From contig JAZKEU010000008.1 of assembly GCA_040386775.1 (NCBI GenBank), positions 99,794 to 163,793 on the forward strand: a stretch of DNA of 64,000 bases, in the 5' to 3' direction. Source of the stretch: Bdellovibrionota bacterium (GTDB lineage Bacteria > Bdellovibrionota > Bdellovibrionia > Bdellovibrionales > JAEYZS01). Shown one piece after another: positions 43,505 to 52,358 of this stretch (position 1 is its first letter; each line of letters begins with the position of its first letter). Position numbers and translations under genes: made by a program. The notes below the pieces were generated by a model. The model was given only the letters and a program-made list of their open reading frames with translations, ran no database searches and was not told where the DNA came from.

Positions 43505-43873
43505 TTAGTAACTAAGAATTAACCACGTACCGTATCCAGTAACAGCAATGGCGCCAAAAAGGTGAATCCAAGAAGTTTTTTTGTCGCCATTCTTTTGAAC
43601 TACTAAAAAGTCAGAAACCGCTACAATTCCAATACAAAGATTGATAGCACCAAGCGTGTTCCATTGTTCTTTGTAAAATAAAATCAAAACAGTTAGTCCT
43701 ATAAAAACATCTCGAATACCTGTGCTCACAACATATGGAAGAGCAGGGCCATTTACAGAAATTCCAAATTTTTTTGACATTGGTTCCGGTTTTAACACTG
43801 CTGCAACACCAATTAGAAGAGTAAGGAGCCCTATGATGAGAGCAATATAGTGAGCAAGTGTTGGTACATTCAT
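43505..43873 (-). CDS. DUF4267 small membrane protein
   Basis: 122 residues from the ATG at 43873, with GGAG eight bases upstream. Four membrane helices are predicted (YIALIIGLLTLLIGVAAVL first). Motifs such as GPALPYVVSTGIRDVFIGL fit DUF4267. Function unknown. Longer in-frame starts would run through the upstream repeat. It is bounded by repeat copies B and C. Confidence 0.75.
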   Translation of the reverse strand: MNVPTLAHYIALIIGLLTLLIGVAAVLKPEPMSKKFGISVNGPALPYVVSTGIRDVFIGLTVLILFYKEQWNTLGAINLCIGIVAVSDFLVVQKNGDKKTSWIHLFGAIAVTGYGTWLILSY

Positions 43874-43934
43874 TCGATTGACTCCAATTTTAAAACAATA
43901 AAAAAGTTCAAGATCCATTGTCGTACTTGTAAAA

Positions 43935-44008
43935 GCGTATCTAAACATTGGAGATTGTTGAAGTGAAAAATGGCGGGGCAGGTGGCAAGAGTTGAGTGCG
44001 GGCTCTGC
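43935..44008. repeat. tRNA-end-like dispersed repeat, copy C with extended flank
   Basis: tatctaaacattggagattg leads into gttgaagtgaaaaatggcgg and then ggcaggtggcaagagttgag. The first 40 bases match 52405-52444, and the end resembles copies A and E. A short hairpin aagtgc/gcactt lies just after it (44009-44031). Confidence 0.6.
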
Positions 44009-44202
44009 AAGTGCAATTTTTTTTGGCACTTAAAGCTCAGGGCAGGATTACCCAGGTACAGAAAAATATCCCCGTGTTAGGTTACAAAAAGTCTTCTAAA
44101 TAAATATAAATAGTTTGGGCTCGGTCTTTACTGGTATTGAGTTTGCAATTTATGGGGTAGGAAGCTGCATAAGCAGTATAACTTAAACAAAAGGAAAGCA
44201 TC

Positions 44203-45024
44203 ATGCGAAGCGATCAAGCTTATTTAGAAACACCTCATACTCATAAACATCTTATATGTTGGAAGTCGACATTGGCAGGACTGGCCTTAGCAATCGTCGT
44301 TTTCCTTGGATTCTTGGCTCTGTCCGTGGCATTTGGAGGTATCGGTTTGTCCGATGGGTCTTCAGCTAAAGCTGCGGGTACGTTCGTCGCAGGATCATTA
44401 ATCATTGCTACAATCTTCGCGGCATTTTCGGGTGGCTACTTGGCTTCACGCCTTGGTCGTACCGAAGTGGACGCTCTAGGAACTACGCAAGGTATGGTTG
44501 TAGGCGCAGTCTTTTTGATTTTTGTGATGTGCCAAGTGAATTCAGTAGTTGGTGCGATCGGAAAAGCCGCAGGACATGCTATGGGTGCTGCAACAATTGC
44601 AGTTGGTGGTGCCGCGACAGCCGCCAGCGAAAATCCAATGGTTCAAGATATCGTGCAAGATAATTTTGGAGAATTGAGATTAAAATCTGATCCCGCAGTA
44701 GTAGCTAAAGGTGTTGCGAGTAGGCTTTTGCGTGGTGATGACGAGAGCGCCAAAAATTACTTAGCCTATCAAGCAGGTGTTCCCGCATCAGAAGTGGATC
44801 AAAAAATCAATGCAGCTAAAGCAAAAATAGATGAAGCAACGACAAAACTTCGTGAGGCTACCGCGAGTGCCATGAAGGCCACGGGATGGAGTTTATTTGT
44901 TATTCTAGTTTTAGGAATGATCTCTTCAGGCGTTGGTGGATTGTTGGCTACAAAGTGTAACGAAAAATATACTTTAGATACTCATGATGATCTTAAAAAA
45001 GATTATAAGAGAACGCGTACATAG
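44203..45024 (+). CDS. Membrane protein with a central helical segment
   Basis: 273 residues with about four membrane helices: two or three in the first 115 residues, an Ala/Gly-rich stretch at 115-145 and one near 230. Between them lies a soluble helical segment with DDESAKNYLAYQAGVPASEV and Lys/Ala-rich coiled coil. AAAGGAAAG precedes the ATG. The layout resembles small stress or TIGR-type membrane proteins, but no family is recognised. The small membrane protein at 45082 may be in the same transcript. Confidence 0.72.
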   Translation: MRSDQAYLETPHTHKHLICWKSTLAGLALAIVVFLGFLALSVAFGGIGLSDGSSAKAAGTFVAGSLIIATIFAAFSGGYLASRLGRTEVDALGTTQGMVVGAVFLIFVMCQVNSVVGAIGKAAGHAMGAATIAVGGAATAASENPMVQDIVQDNFGELRLKSDPAVVAKGVASRLLRGDDESAKNYLAYQAGVPASEVDQKINAAKAKIDEATTKLREATASAMKATGWSLFVILVLGMISSGVGGLLATKCNEKYTLDTHDDLKKDYKRTRT

Positions 45025-45081
45025 ATTTAAAAACATGAACTTTAAGTTTCGATTAAAAACGATTAAACAAAGGATTATAAA

Positions 45082-45201
45082 ATGAACCCATCAGAAATTA
45101 TTTCAAATCAAAAAGGTGCCATCGGTTGGATTCTACTATGGCTGGTAGGAATTCCATTACCGATTCTATTACTATTATTTCTAATTCGTGGCGGAACCTG
45201 A
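45082..45201 (+). CDS. Small single-helix membrane protein, 39 residues
   Basis: The frame reads MNPSEIISNQKGAIGWILLW, then LVGIPLPILLLLFLIRGGT. AAAGGATT sits before the ATG. The pattern GWILLW-GIPLPILLL-LIRGG matches a family of tiny hydrophobic proteins found next to stress genes in proteobacteria. It has one transmembrane helix. It follows the membrane gene ending at 45024 by 57 bases. Confidence 0.7.
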   Translation: MNPSEIISNQKGAIGWILLWLVGIPLPILLLLFLIRGGT

Positions 45202-45231
45202 GTAAAAAGGTACCGCCCACTGTACCTTTAA

Positions 45232-45375
45232 TTATTCTAATCCTACTCCACATTCCATATCCATTTGGATAGAAGTTTGTTCGTAACTGTCCACTTGAAT
45301 CATAAAATTACCCACTACGCCACGATCTCTTAGGGACATGCACTCAAAAACGTGCGGCCATTTAAACAGAGACCT
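45232..45375 (-). pseudogene. Coding remnant of about 47 codons
   Basis: The frame has no good start and reads RSLFKWPHVFECMSLRDRGV, then VGNFMIQVDSYEQTSIQMDM and ECGVGLE before TAA. The composition and the natural ending argue for a former gene. An internal ATG would give 35 residues with only a weak ribosome site. I do not recognise the family. It is closed by TAG on the upstream side. Confidence 0.45.
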
Positions 45376-45450
45376 CTAAAAGAATTTTTTTTGATGACCA
45401 TATCCGCTGTTAGCCATAATGTTGGCTATTGAAAAGCAAAGGAGAATACT

Positions 45451-45780
45451 GTGAAAATTGAAAATATCCCTTTTATGACAACCGATTGGAGTAAGATTTC
45501 ATCCACGGAGCACAAAGGAGAGGTGGGAAAGGCTTTTTGGAGAACTCTTGAAGTCGAAAATATTCGCGTTAGAATGGTGGAATATACGCCTGGTTACATC
45601 GCTGACCATTGGTGTTCTCGTGGTCACGTCTTACTTGTTCTAGAAGGCTCGCTTGTAACGGAATTAAAAGATGGTCGAAAATTCAATATGAGCACTGGTA
45701 TGACTTACCAAGTGGCATCGAATGCAGAACCACATCGATCTTCATCTGCAGATGGAGCGAAGCTCTTTATTGTAGACTGA
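45451..45780 (+). CDS. DHCW motif cupin
   Basis: 109 residues from a GTG with GGAGAA upstream. The segment YIADHWCSRGHVLLVLEGSL is the signature of the DHCW cupin group. The double-stranded beta-helix fold is plain and a metal site is likely. Function unknown. It is a typical free-standing accessory gene. A repeat-like motif lies shortly after the stop. Confidence 0.88.
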   Translation: MKIENIPFMTTDWSKISSTEHKGEVGKAFWRTLEVENIRVRMVEYTPGYIADHWCSRGHVLLVLEGSLVTELKDGRKFNMSTGMTYQVASNAEPHRSSSADGAKLFIVD

Positions 45781-45810
45781 CCAATCAATCTCCTGCTTTA
45801 AAAATTATTT

Positions 45811-45840
45811 TTGAAAATGGCGGGTGGGTATCATGCCGAA
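45811..45840. repeat. tRNA-end-like dispersed repeat, copy G (weak)
   Basis: ttgaaaatggcgggtgggta shares the start of copies A, C and E (gaaaatggcggg) but diverges soon. It is placed just after the cupin gene. Confidence 0.4.
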
Positions 45841-45963
45841 ATAATAACAAGGATAAATATCAATTTTTGTAAAAGAAAAAGAGAACTCCGAAAATATTGG
45901 TAAACATGCAAGAGACTATCGTGAATTGAGGGGGAGGTATAAATGTTGTTTCTAATACCTGAT

Positions 45964-47244
45964 TTATCGAATGATTTCGATGGCTGTTTCGGGAACAGCT
46001 GTTTGAACTTTGAATTCCCAATACGAGGGTAGGTTGGCAGGATTGAATCCAAAATTTCTTATGGCGGACATTGGGTGTTCTGCAGATAAAATTTCTACAT
46101 AAGCCTCGTGGAATTCTTTCTTGTCTTTTTCTAATAGAAGGCTAACTTCTCCCAAAAAGACTAATCGTACAAATTCTTTGTAATCTCTAACAGTAAAGTC
46201 AAGCTGACCTTGTGATTGTCTTAATGTATTCCAAAAATCAGGATTAGATTCAAAGTTACTTTTCCAATCGGCATCATTTGGATGCTTCCTTTTTAATAAA
46301 CTTCCAAATCTCGTTAAATATTTATCTGTTTCTTTAGGATGAAGCGAGTAACCAATTGATCTAACAAGTTCATCTGGATACATTACAAATGTTGATACCC
46401 ATCCATTTTCGACAGCATAATCATCTTTGATTAAAAGTGTATTTTTACCATATTCTGATTCTTGTGCTATCTTATCAGTATTTTTAAACTTTATATCCAC
46501 ATGAAAATAAACAGATTCATCGCTTTTCAACCATCTATTGAAAGCTAAATTTGTTAACCCAATATCCAAACCAATTTCACGAAGAACTCTTGTAGACATT
46601 AAAGGCATATTCAGATCATTCGATACCTTTAAAGCTCTATTATGAAAAAAATAAAAATCCAATTTATCAAACCATTCTTGAACTTTCTTGAATTTAATAT
46701 TGGACTCAGCCAAGCGTATTGAAGCTTCATATTTAGTAGTATATTCACTTAAATTTTTCATGCTTATTTTTTCTAAATTGTTTCGACCTGAATTATTTGT
46801 CAATTTGCGGACTCTAGTTTCTAAAACATTGTTATAGGATTTATCTTGCTCGCGATGTAAATTATCTCCACTAATCTCAAGAATTTTTTGATAAAGATAT
46901 TCTCCAATTATCTTCGTTTGCTGTACTTCTGATAATCTTGAGAAGGCTTTGGAGTTGGAGCCTTTTTCACGTAAAAATTGATTGAATGGTACAGATTCTA
47001 CAAGCATTTCTCTTGCATTACGAGTACTGCCAATTCTTGAAATCCAAAATCCATTTTGTGCAATGCTATTTAGATCGTTCAAAAAATTATTAATATTGTC
47101 AGTTTGTATTTTTTGAGGAGCAGCAGGTCTAGCTGTGGGTACTTCTGTATTTGTAAAAAGCCTGCGACAACTAAGGCCTGCTAGAGCAAAAGTGGGCTCT
47201 GTAGAAATAAGAATAAGTATGAGTATATTCATTAGGTTTTTCAT
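45964..47244 (-). CDS. Large secreted protein of unknown function
   Basis: 426 residues if the ATG at 47244 is used, which gives a signal peptide ending near TFALAG. Several ATGs lie nearby and none has a ribosome site. The mature part is helical and charged, with segments such as IAQNGFWISRIGSTRNAREM and KLDFYFFHNRALKVSNDLNM. I do not recognise the family. An exported effector or toxin is possible. Nineteen bases of non-coding sequence separate the longest reading from the next gene. Confidence 0.6.
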   Translation of the reverse strand: MKNLMNILILILISTEPTFALAGLSCRRLFTNTEVPTARPAAPQKIQTDNINNFLNDLNSIAQNGFWISRIGSTRNAREMLVESVPFNQFLREKGSNSKAFSRLSEVQQTKIIGEYLYQKILEISGDNLHREQDKSYNNVLETRVRKLTNNSGRNNLEKISMKNLSEYTTKYEASIRLAESNIKFKKVQEWFDKLDFYFFHNRALKVSNDLNMPLMSTRVLREIGLDIGLTNLAFNRWLKSDESVYFHVDIKFKNTDKIAQESEYGKNTLLIKDDYAVENGWVSTFVMYPDELVRSIGYSLHPKETDKYLTRFGSLLKRKHPNDADWKSNFESNPDFWNTLRQSQGQLDFTVRDYKEFVRLVFLGEVSLLLEKDKKEFHEAYVEILSAEHPMSAIRNFGFNPANLPSYWEFKVQTAVPETAIEIIR

Positions 47245-47355
47245 ATGCATATGATATAGAGCTATATACAATATATGTGCCAATTTTTGGGTACAAGATT
47301 GTATACGTTTGTTGCGAACTCTTAAAATGTATATCAAGTTATCATTTTCGATTAA

Positions 47356-47994
47356 TTAAAAAAGCGAAGCACAAACCTTTCCATGAAACTCAGGCTTGGA
47401 AACCAATTGTCTAAAGATATCCATACTCTGTTTTAAATGAAACCATGCATGCTCTTGAACAATAATTTGCGGATTTATCCTTGGCGAATATTGAAGAGAA
47501 GTTTTTTGATAGTGCACATGAGATCTGACAAAACATTCATAGGCCTTTGCATATTCACGTCTATCGTTATATACATGACCTAACCAATGATAAGCATCTC
47601 CCAAAATTAACTCTTTTTGCTGAAGTTCAGTTTTATCTGACGAACTTTGAGTCCGAGTAATCAACTCTTCTAGATCGGCCTTACTTTTCTCTGGGCTTGA
47701 GAATCGATAAGGCGAGATTCCTGATGCCAAAATAAATTCCATTTCAGCGGGTCGATCGAGAATGAACTTGGCTAAGTATGGATTTTTATTATTGTAAGCA
47801 TCTTGCACCATCTCTGTAGCGGGCAAACTTAAATCTTCCCTGACTTTTGCATACTCATTAGCATATTTTGGATCGACATCAGGCAAGGCCCAAGCATTAC
47901 TATAATTACCAAGAATAAAAAACTGAGCAAACAATATGCAAAGAAATTTTATGCTTTGTCTTAAAATTTGATTATCATCGACCAACAATTTCAT
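47356..47994 (-). CDS. Exported TPR-like protein
   Basis: 212 residues. A hydrophobic segment (SIKFLCILFAQFFILGNYSN) after a charged start acts as signal. The later part LILGDAYHWLGHVYNDRREY followed by AKAYECFVRSHVHYQK is a TPR-like helix pair. AGGTGG precedes the ATG. The order fits an operon with the gene at 45964, so it could be a partner or chaperone. No family recognised. Confidence 0.6.
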   Translation of the reverse strand: MKLLVDDNQILRQSIKFLCILFAQFFILGNYSNAWALPDVDPKYANEYAKVREDLSLPATEMVQDAYNNKNPYLAKFILDRPAEMEFILASGISPYRFSSPEKSKADLEELITRTQSSSDKTELQQKELILGDAYHWLGHVYNDRREYAKAYECFVRSHVHYQKTSLQYSPRINPQIIVQEHAWFHLKQSMDIFRQLVSKPEFHGKVCASLF

Positions 47995-48406
47995 AAACCA
48001 CCTAAAGTAGATTCAACTCTTTGGTTTGAATTTTGACTAATTAATATACACCTTGCTTAATTTTGTTAGAATAACAGCCCTTAAAATGCTTAAAAACGCT
48101 AACAAAATTAAGTTATATTTTTCTATGCTTTATCTGTACCAAAAATTGTACGACGCGAGTCAACTTTTAAACTCTTTATCGAGCATACCAGCCAAAACCA
48201 ATTATAGGTCGGTGAAGAGCCACAGCATGTAATGAGTATATGTTTAAGATTTTTTTCACCACTCAAATGACTTAAAGTGTTAGATATCAATGCATGTTTT
48301 TTAGATGCAATCTCCTTTCCCTGCTTGCGCGGGACAGGTGATGCGTAAATGGATTATTAACAACAGAATGGTTAAAACCATTTAATTGGTATTTCAGGAG
48401 GAGACT
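47995..48406. other. Intergenic region with a long inverted repeat
   Basis: About 410 bases without coding sense. It has a 14-bp perfect inverted repeat at 48056-48112 and, near 48329-48340, the motif gcgggacaggtg, identical to part of repeat copy A. The promoters of the divergent genes at 47994 and 48407 must be here. Confidence 0.6.
48056..48112. repeat. 14-bp perfect inverted repeat
   Basis: cttaattttgttag (48056-48069) and ctaacaaaattaag (48099-48112) are exact inverted copies with 29 bases between them. It may be an operator, a terminator-like RNA stem or a recombination site. Confidence 0.8.
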
Positions 48407-48754
48407 ATGACAAAAATATTATTGGTATTGTCATTATTCAGTATCTGTATGTCAGTATCTGCATTTGACGGGACTTCATCATCTCAAGACCAAGATGGCA
48501 AATCAGGATGTACTGAAAGTTATAATGGGAAGGTCGCTTGCGGCAAAAATGCGACAGGCTGTATTGAGTCGTATAACGGCAACGTTGCTTGCGGACGAAA
48601 TGTAAATGTTTGCATTGAATCTTATAACGGCAAGGTTGCTTGTGGTGGTAATGCCAAAAGCTGCATTGAATCTTATAACGGCAACGTTGCTTGTGGTGGT
48701 AATGCCAAAAGCTGCATTGAATCTTATAACGGTAATGTTGCTTGCCCGGAGTGA
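48407..48754 (+). CDS. Small secreted protein of five 17-residue Cys repeats
   Basis: 115 residues from the ATG at 48407, with AGGAGGAG upstream. The signal peptide ends at SVSAF. The mature chain is nearly all repeats of 17 residues with the pattern C-I-E-S-Y-N-G-N-V-A-C-G-x-N-A-x-x. Five copies are present, the last one partial. The two cysteines nine residues apart in each repeat could form a ladder. The last complete copies are almost identical at DNA level, so copy number may change. Function unknown. Confidence 0.82.
   Translation: MTKILLVLSLFSICMSVSAFDGTSSSQDQDGKSGCTESYNGKVACGKNATGCIESYNGNVACGRNVNVCIESYNGKVACGGNAKSCIESYNGNVACGGNAKSCIESYNGNVACPE
48516..48752 (+). repeat. 51-bp tandem repeat inside the Cys-repeat gene
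   Basis: Five units of 51 bases, each starting at the codon of the first Cys of the repeat. The last full units share tgcattgaatcttataacgg and ggtggtaatgccaaaagc. The unit length is divisible by three. Confidence 0.8.
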
Positions 48755-48791
48755 GCCCCTACCGTTCTGAAGATGAGAAACTTATTTGTGA

Positions 48792-49715
48792 TTACTTAGA
48801 TTTTCCAAAAAAAACTGTTAAATTACGATCAGGAGCAAAGTTTGAAGCACGAAATTCGAAAGTATTTTTATCAATAGCCTTTAAGGGTCCGAGTGTCGAG
48901 CCTACAAAGGTTTCTGGAGCGTCTCGTTTGATAATTAGTGTAAATTGACTAACTCCACCCAAGCTCCAAGTTTTGGCCGTTGTCAGAATATAATTCAGTG
49001 AATTTCCGCCTGTAATGTCAGAACGTTGAAATTCAAGAGATTTAATATTTTTGTCAGTTTCCCATCGCAAATTTGGATTTCTATCCCAATGCGGAGCCAT
49101 ATTAAAAAACCAAGCGGGACTTCCGCTATCCACACCCAATACAGGCGCATAAGAGTGTTCAATTTTCACAATTCTATTGGGCGGAAATTCTTGCTCCCAA
49201 TAATATGTAATTCTTGTTTTATATAGAACGTCTTCGGGATCGGTCCCATTATAATCTTCAGCCCATTTTGTTTTCTGCGCTTTCTTGAATAGTTCTTTAT
49301 TTTTATCGAGCTCCCGACAATCAGCTGGCAACTTGGCTTTTTTTATCTGTTCGGTTACATCCTGTCCGTCCTTAAAGGCTTTGACTTCTTTTCGGTATTC
49401 TACTTTTTTTCCATCAACTACAACTGAGAAATCCTCAGGCGCATTCGATTTACCCCAGTAACCACAACTCATTTCTGGCATTGGAAATGCTATTAAAGCC
49501 TTTTCAGTCTTTTTTGCCTCGGCTTCACCAACTCGATTTATAAATTCATATTTTACATTCACATTCATTTTAGAAATCGTGAGTACTTCTGTTAACATCT
49601 CTATATTGCTAGATTTCTTAAATACGATCCCGCCTGCGCCTATAGCGGAATAACCATCATTTGCCATGGCAAGATCTGAAATAACGAAAATTAAAAACAG
49701 AATATATATTTTCAT
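48792..49715 (-). CDS. DUF4424 secreted protein
   Basis: 307 residues. The signal peptide ends at LAMAND, and the chain then starts GYSAIGAGGIVFKKSSNIEM, the diagnostic opening of DUF4424. Later segments such as RITYYWEQEFPPNRIVKIEH and SYAPVLG also agree. Two or three cysteines. Function unknown. It ends 37 bases from the end of the Cys-repeat gene, with which it converges. Confidence 0.88.
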   Translation of the reverse strand: MKIYILFLIFVISDLAMANDGYSAIGAGGIVFKKSSNIEMLTEVLTISKMNVNVKYEFINRVGEAEAKKTEKALIAFPMPEMSCGYWGKSNAPEDFSVVVDGKKVEYRKEVKAFKDGQDVTEQIKKAKLPADCRELDKNKELFKKAQKTKWAEDYNGTDPEDVLYKTRITYYWEQEFPPNRIVKIEHSYAPVLGVDSGSPAWFFNMAPHWDRNPNLRWETDKNIKSLEFQRSDITGGNSLNYILTTAKTWSLGGVSQFTLIIKRDAPETFVGSTLGPLKAIDKNTFEFRASNFAPDRNLTVFFGKSK

Positions 49716-49879
49716 AATGTTCCAATAAATCTACAAATTAATGACAATTCATCAATTCTGTTAAAAAACCATGAATTAGTTTTTTGTTAATACTCAAAAG
49801 AGTCAATAGCTAAAACGCGCTGATTTTCAAAACTCTTTTGAGTTGTCGAGAATGCTTAGATGCTGGTACAATTCAATCT

Positions 49880-50479
49880 ATGAGTTTTCAAAAATTTCGT
49901 CCGCATCCTTGGCATGGAATAGCATCTGGTAAAGAACCTCCTGTGCTAGTAACAGCCTATATAGAAATTACGCCTATCGATGGTATTAAGTACGAAATCG
50001 ATAAAGATACTGGATACCTAAAAGTAGATCGACCGCAAGTGAACTCTTCATTGCCACCAGCTTTGTATGGCTTCATTCCTCAAACTTATTGCGATACTCA
50101 GGTAGGTCAAATTTCAGGAAAAAATTTAAAAGGCGACAGAGATCCTCTGGATATCTGTGTTTTTAGCGAGCGACCAATCACTCGCAGCGAAGTTTTAGTT
50201 CCCACAAGAGTCATCGGTGGACTGAGAATGGTAGATAAAGGCGAGGCTGACGATAAAATCATTGGTGTTCTAGAAAACGATCCTTACTGGAGCGGTGTAA
50301 CTGACATTGGCCAACTTCCTTCTGTTCTTCTCCAAAGACTACAGCATTATTTTTTAACATATAAATTAAAACCTAATCAACAATCTGAAGTTACAATAGA
50401 TGAAACATACGGATTAGATGGCGCTAAAAAAGTAATTTTAGCTGCCCTTGAAGATTATAAAAACGAATTCAATAAATAA
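49880..50479 (+). CDS. ppa: Inorganic pyrophosphatase (family I)
   Basis: 199 residues. The signature of family I is present, with [15 protein letters not shown] and the acidic centre [11 protein letters not shown], giving the aspartates that bind magnesium. It hydrolyses pyrophosphate in the cytoplasm. The ATG at 49880 is preferred because the homologous part begins with [14 protein letters not shown]. There is no ribosome site in view, and an upstream TTG frame is possible. Confidence 0.92.
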   Translation: MSFQKFRPHPWHGIASGKEPPVLVTAYIEITPIDGIKYEIDKDTGYLKVDRPQVNSSLPPALYGFIPQTYCDTQVGQISGKNLKGDRDPLDICVFSERPITRSEVLVPTRVIGGLRMVDKGEADDKIIGVLENDPYWSGVTDIGQLPSVLLQRLQHYFLTYKLKPNQQSEVTIDETYGLDGAKKVILAALEDYKNEFNK

Positions 50480-50484
50480 TTTTC

Positions 50485-51147
50485 TTAGAGTTGAAAATTG
50501 GGATGAGCTTGGAACCTATTGTCGAAAGTTGTTAGTTGGTAGATACAAGTATTTTTATCTTTAAACACGCCATCGCTCTCATGCAGGTCTCTTTGTGTGT
50601 ATCCTAGAGTAATGTGAGGGTAAAAGTGATCTGGATCGAAGTCATTTAAATTTCCGCCTTTAGCAACCACTAGACTCTGGATTTCTCGTCTTATATTTAA
50701 GAGATTTTCTGAATGAACGACAATATAGAATGTTTTTAGCTCTTTATCTGCAGTTGATTTTCCTATTCCTAAACAAAGAATATCAAACTGGGAGCTTTGA
50801 ATCTTCATAGATTCCGCAATTTGATTGATTTCATACATGGTGATGTTTAGAGGCTTTAATATATTCCAGTATTCAACAGGAGTAATCACGGTGATATGAG
50901 CTTCTCCTCTGTTTTTAAGAATTAAATTTTCTTTGTTCTGAAGTTCTTGCAAGAGACCCGTTGTAGGTTCAAATGGCAGATTCATCGTAAGGTAATTATC
51001 CCATTGCCCCGGGCCACTGAATTTTAAAAACTCAACGGACTCACCATTTTTGATTTTAGAATCAATGAATAGGGAATTCTCACTTGCACTTATACCAAAA
51101 GATGCAAAATAAAGTAATACAGTGATGAGTTTTAAAAATTTGTGCAT
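50485..51147 (-). CDS. Exported 2H phosphoesterase (2'-5' RNA ligase-like)
   Basis: 220 residues. The signal peptide ends at GISAS. Two HxT motifs are present, EAHITVI and YPHITLGYT, the pair that forms the active site of 2H phosphoesterases such as 2'-5' RNA ligase. They are normally cytoplasmic. An exported one suggests action on external or prey RNA or cyclic nucleotides (inference). AAGGGGAA precedes the ATG. Its last codons coincide with a weak copy of the dispersed repeat (50497-50524). Confidence 0.8.
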   Translation of the reverse strand: MHKFLKLITVLLYFASFGISASENSLFIDSKIKNGESVEFLKFSGPGQWDNYLTMNLPFEPTTGLLQELQNKENLILKNRGEAHITVITPVEYWNILKPLNITMYEINQIAESMKIQSSQFDILCLGIGKSTADKELKTFYIVVHSENLLNIRREIQSLVVAKGGNLNDFDPDHFYPHITLGYTQRDLHESDGVFKDKNTCIYQLTTFDNRFQAHPNFQL

Positions 51148-51273
51148 AATTCCCCTTAAAGATTTGGAGCATTATTGAACTGAGTATCCCTGTCAAGAGC
51201 CCAACGGTTGGCGCTTCAAGTTATTCAAGTAAGCTCAATAAAAACACAACAAGCTGAATAACATAGATCATAA

Positions 51274-51585
51274 TTAATAATCTCGCTCTACTTTGCAAAT
51301 TCTTACTTTAAACTGCTTATACCACTTTTCTTTTCCGAGATTTTGAGCTTCACGATGCTCTATATTTTGTTTCCAATTAGTAATACTCTCAAGTGTTTCC
51401 CAGTATGAAATTGTAATTCCAAAACCATTTGAATCACGCACTGATTCCATTCCTAAGAAACCTGCCTGCATTTGCGAAAGATGAACCATTTTATCAGCCA
51501 TAGATCCATAGCCATTATCACCATCTGTTCGGATAGAAGTGAATATAGCTGCATAATATGGAGGGTTGGGAGTTTTAGAAATCAT
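51274..51585 (-). CDS. Antibiotic biosynthesis monooxygenase (ABM) domain protein
   Basis: 103 residues. YAAIFTSIR, then FLGMESVRDSNGFGITISYW and ESITNWKQNIEHREAQNLGK match the ABM ferredoxin-like fold, with the Trp and the His conserved. Members oxidise small aromatic molecules or haem, or have no known substrate. No ribosome site is visible. It is a free-standing small gene. Confidence 0.85.
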   Translation of the reverse strand: MISKTPNPPYYAAIFTSIRTDGDNGYGSMADKMVHLSQMQAGFLGMESVRDSNGFGITISYWETLESITNWKQNIEHREAQNLGKEKWYKQFKVRICKVERDY

Positions 51586-51678
51586 GATTTAGCATAGAGG
51601 CATTATTTGAAAATGCAAAGAGTTCCATAGTTCAAATGCCCTAATTTTTTATTTTATTGAATTTGTTCAGGAAAATAG

Positions 51679-51719
51679 TGGCGGGGCAGGTGGGACGAGC
51701 TTAGAACTTATTGCTGGGA
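51679..51719. repeat. tRNA-end-like dispersed repeat, copy E
   Basis: tggcggggcaggtgggacga followed by gcttagaacttattgctggg. It lies 10 bases beyond the 3' end of the LysE gene. It is close to copy A and, in its second half, to copy B. The first part resembles the 3' end of the tRNA at 54143 (tggcggggtggacgggact). Confidence 0.65.
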
Positions 51720-51728
51720 ATCGAAGAT

Positions 51729-52358
51729 TTAAACTTCTTTTATCCATCCAAGAACATCAGTGCCTAGCTTCAAAGCAAGCGCAATTAAAATAAGGCCAGA
51801 AAATAAAGAGACTATCCTCATTGCTTTTGGGTTGTTTAGAAAGCGACTAGCAATTGAGGCGAGGAGAGCTAGTCCAAAAAACCAAAGAGTTGAGAAGAAG
51901 GATGCTCCAGCGCCAAAATAAAATCTTTCAGTTAAACTGCCGAACTTAGATGAATACCCGCCTACTAACACAATAGCATCAAGATATACATGTGGGTTAA
52001 GCAGACTAAATCCAAGAGCGGCTAGAATTGTTTGCTTAATGGTTGTTGTCTGTTTTGAAGATTGGGAAAGCGAGATCCCATTTCTTGCTTCATTCAGCTT
52101 TAATATTCCATAGAAGAATAAAAAGCCTACACCTATAATTCCAAGCCCAATCTTTAATAGTGGAAACTGAATAAAGAACGTAGCTACTCCAAGAACTCCA
52201 ATGAAAATAAGAAGCGTATCGCACAAGGAAGAAACAGAGGCGACTAGCAAATGCCTTTGTTTACGAAGGCCAGAGTTAAGTACAAAAATATTTTGAGCGC
52301 CCAAAGCCAGAATTAAACTTGCCTGTAGAAAAAAACCTTGAGCGAAAATACTTAACAT
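51729..52358 (-). CDS. LysE/ArgO family amino-acid exporter
   Basis: 209 residues with six membrane helices. The N-terminus FLQASLILALGAQNIFVLNS and the later LGFSLLNPHVYLDAIVLVGG are typical of ArgO/LysE. These export basic amino acids. GGAG lies upstream of the ATG. The gene is bounded by repeat copies E and F. Confidence 0.9.
   Translation of the reverse strand: MLSIFAQGFFLQASLILALGAQNIFVLNSGLRKQRHLLVASVSSLCDTLLIFIGVLGVATFFIQFPLLKIGLGIIGVGFLFFYGILKLNEARNGISLSQSSKQTTTIKQTILAALGFSLLNPHVYLDAIVLVGGYSSKFGSLTERFYFGAGASFFSTLWFFGLALLASIASRFLNNPKAMRIVSLFSGLILIALALKLGTDVLGWIKEV

Noticed and set aside
42659-44090. Integron attC sites
   Set aside because: Single GTTRRRY-like motifs occur near copy C, but no proper pair with RYYYAAC in the right places and no integrase were seen.
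48742-48948. Open frame of 68 codons on the plus strand
   Set aside because: It overlaps the end of the Cys-repeat gene and the DUF4424 gene on the other strand. It has no ribosome site and no protein-like composition.
50497-50524. Copy D of the dispersed repeat
   Set aside because: The match to copies B and E is partial and lies in the last codons of the 2H phosphoesterase, so it may be chance. It is not listed as a feature.
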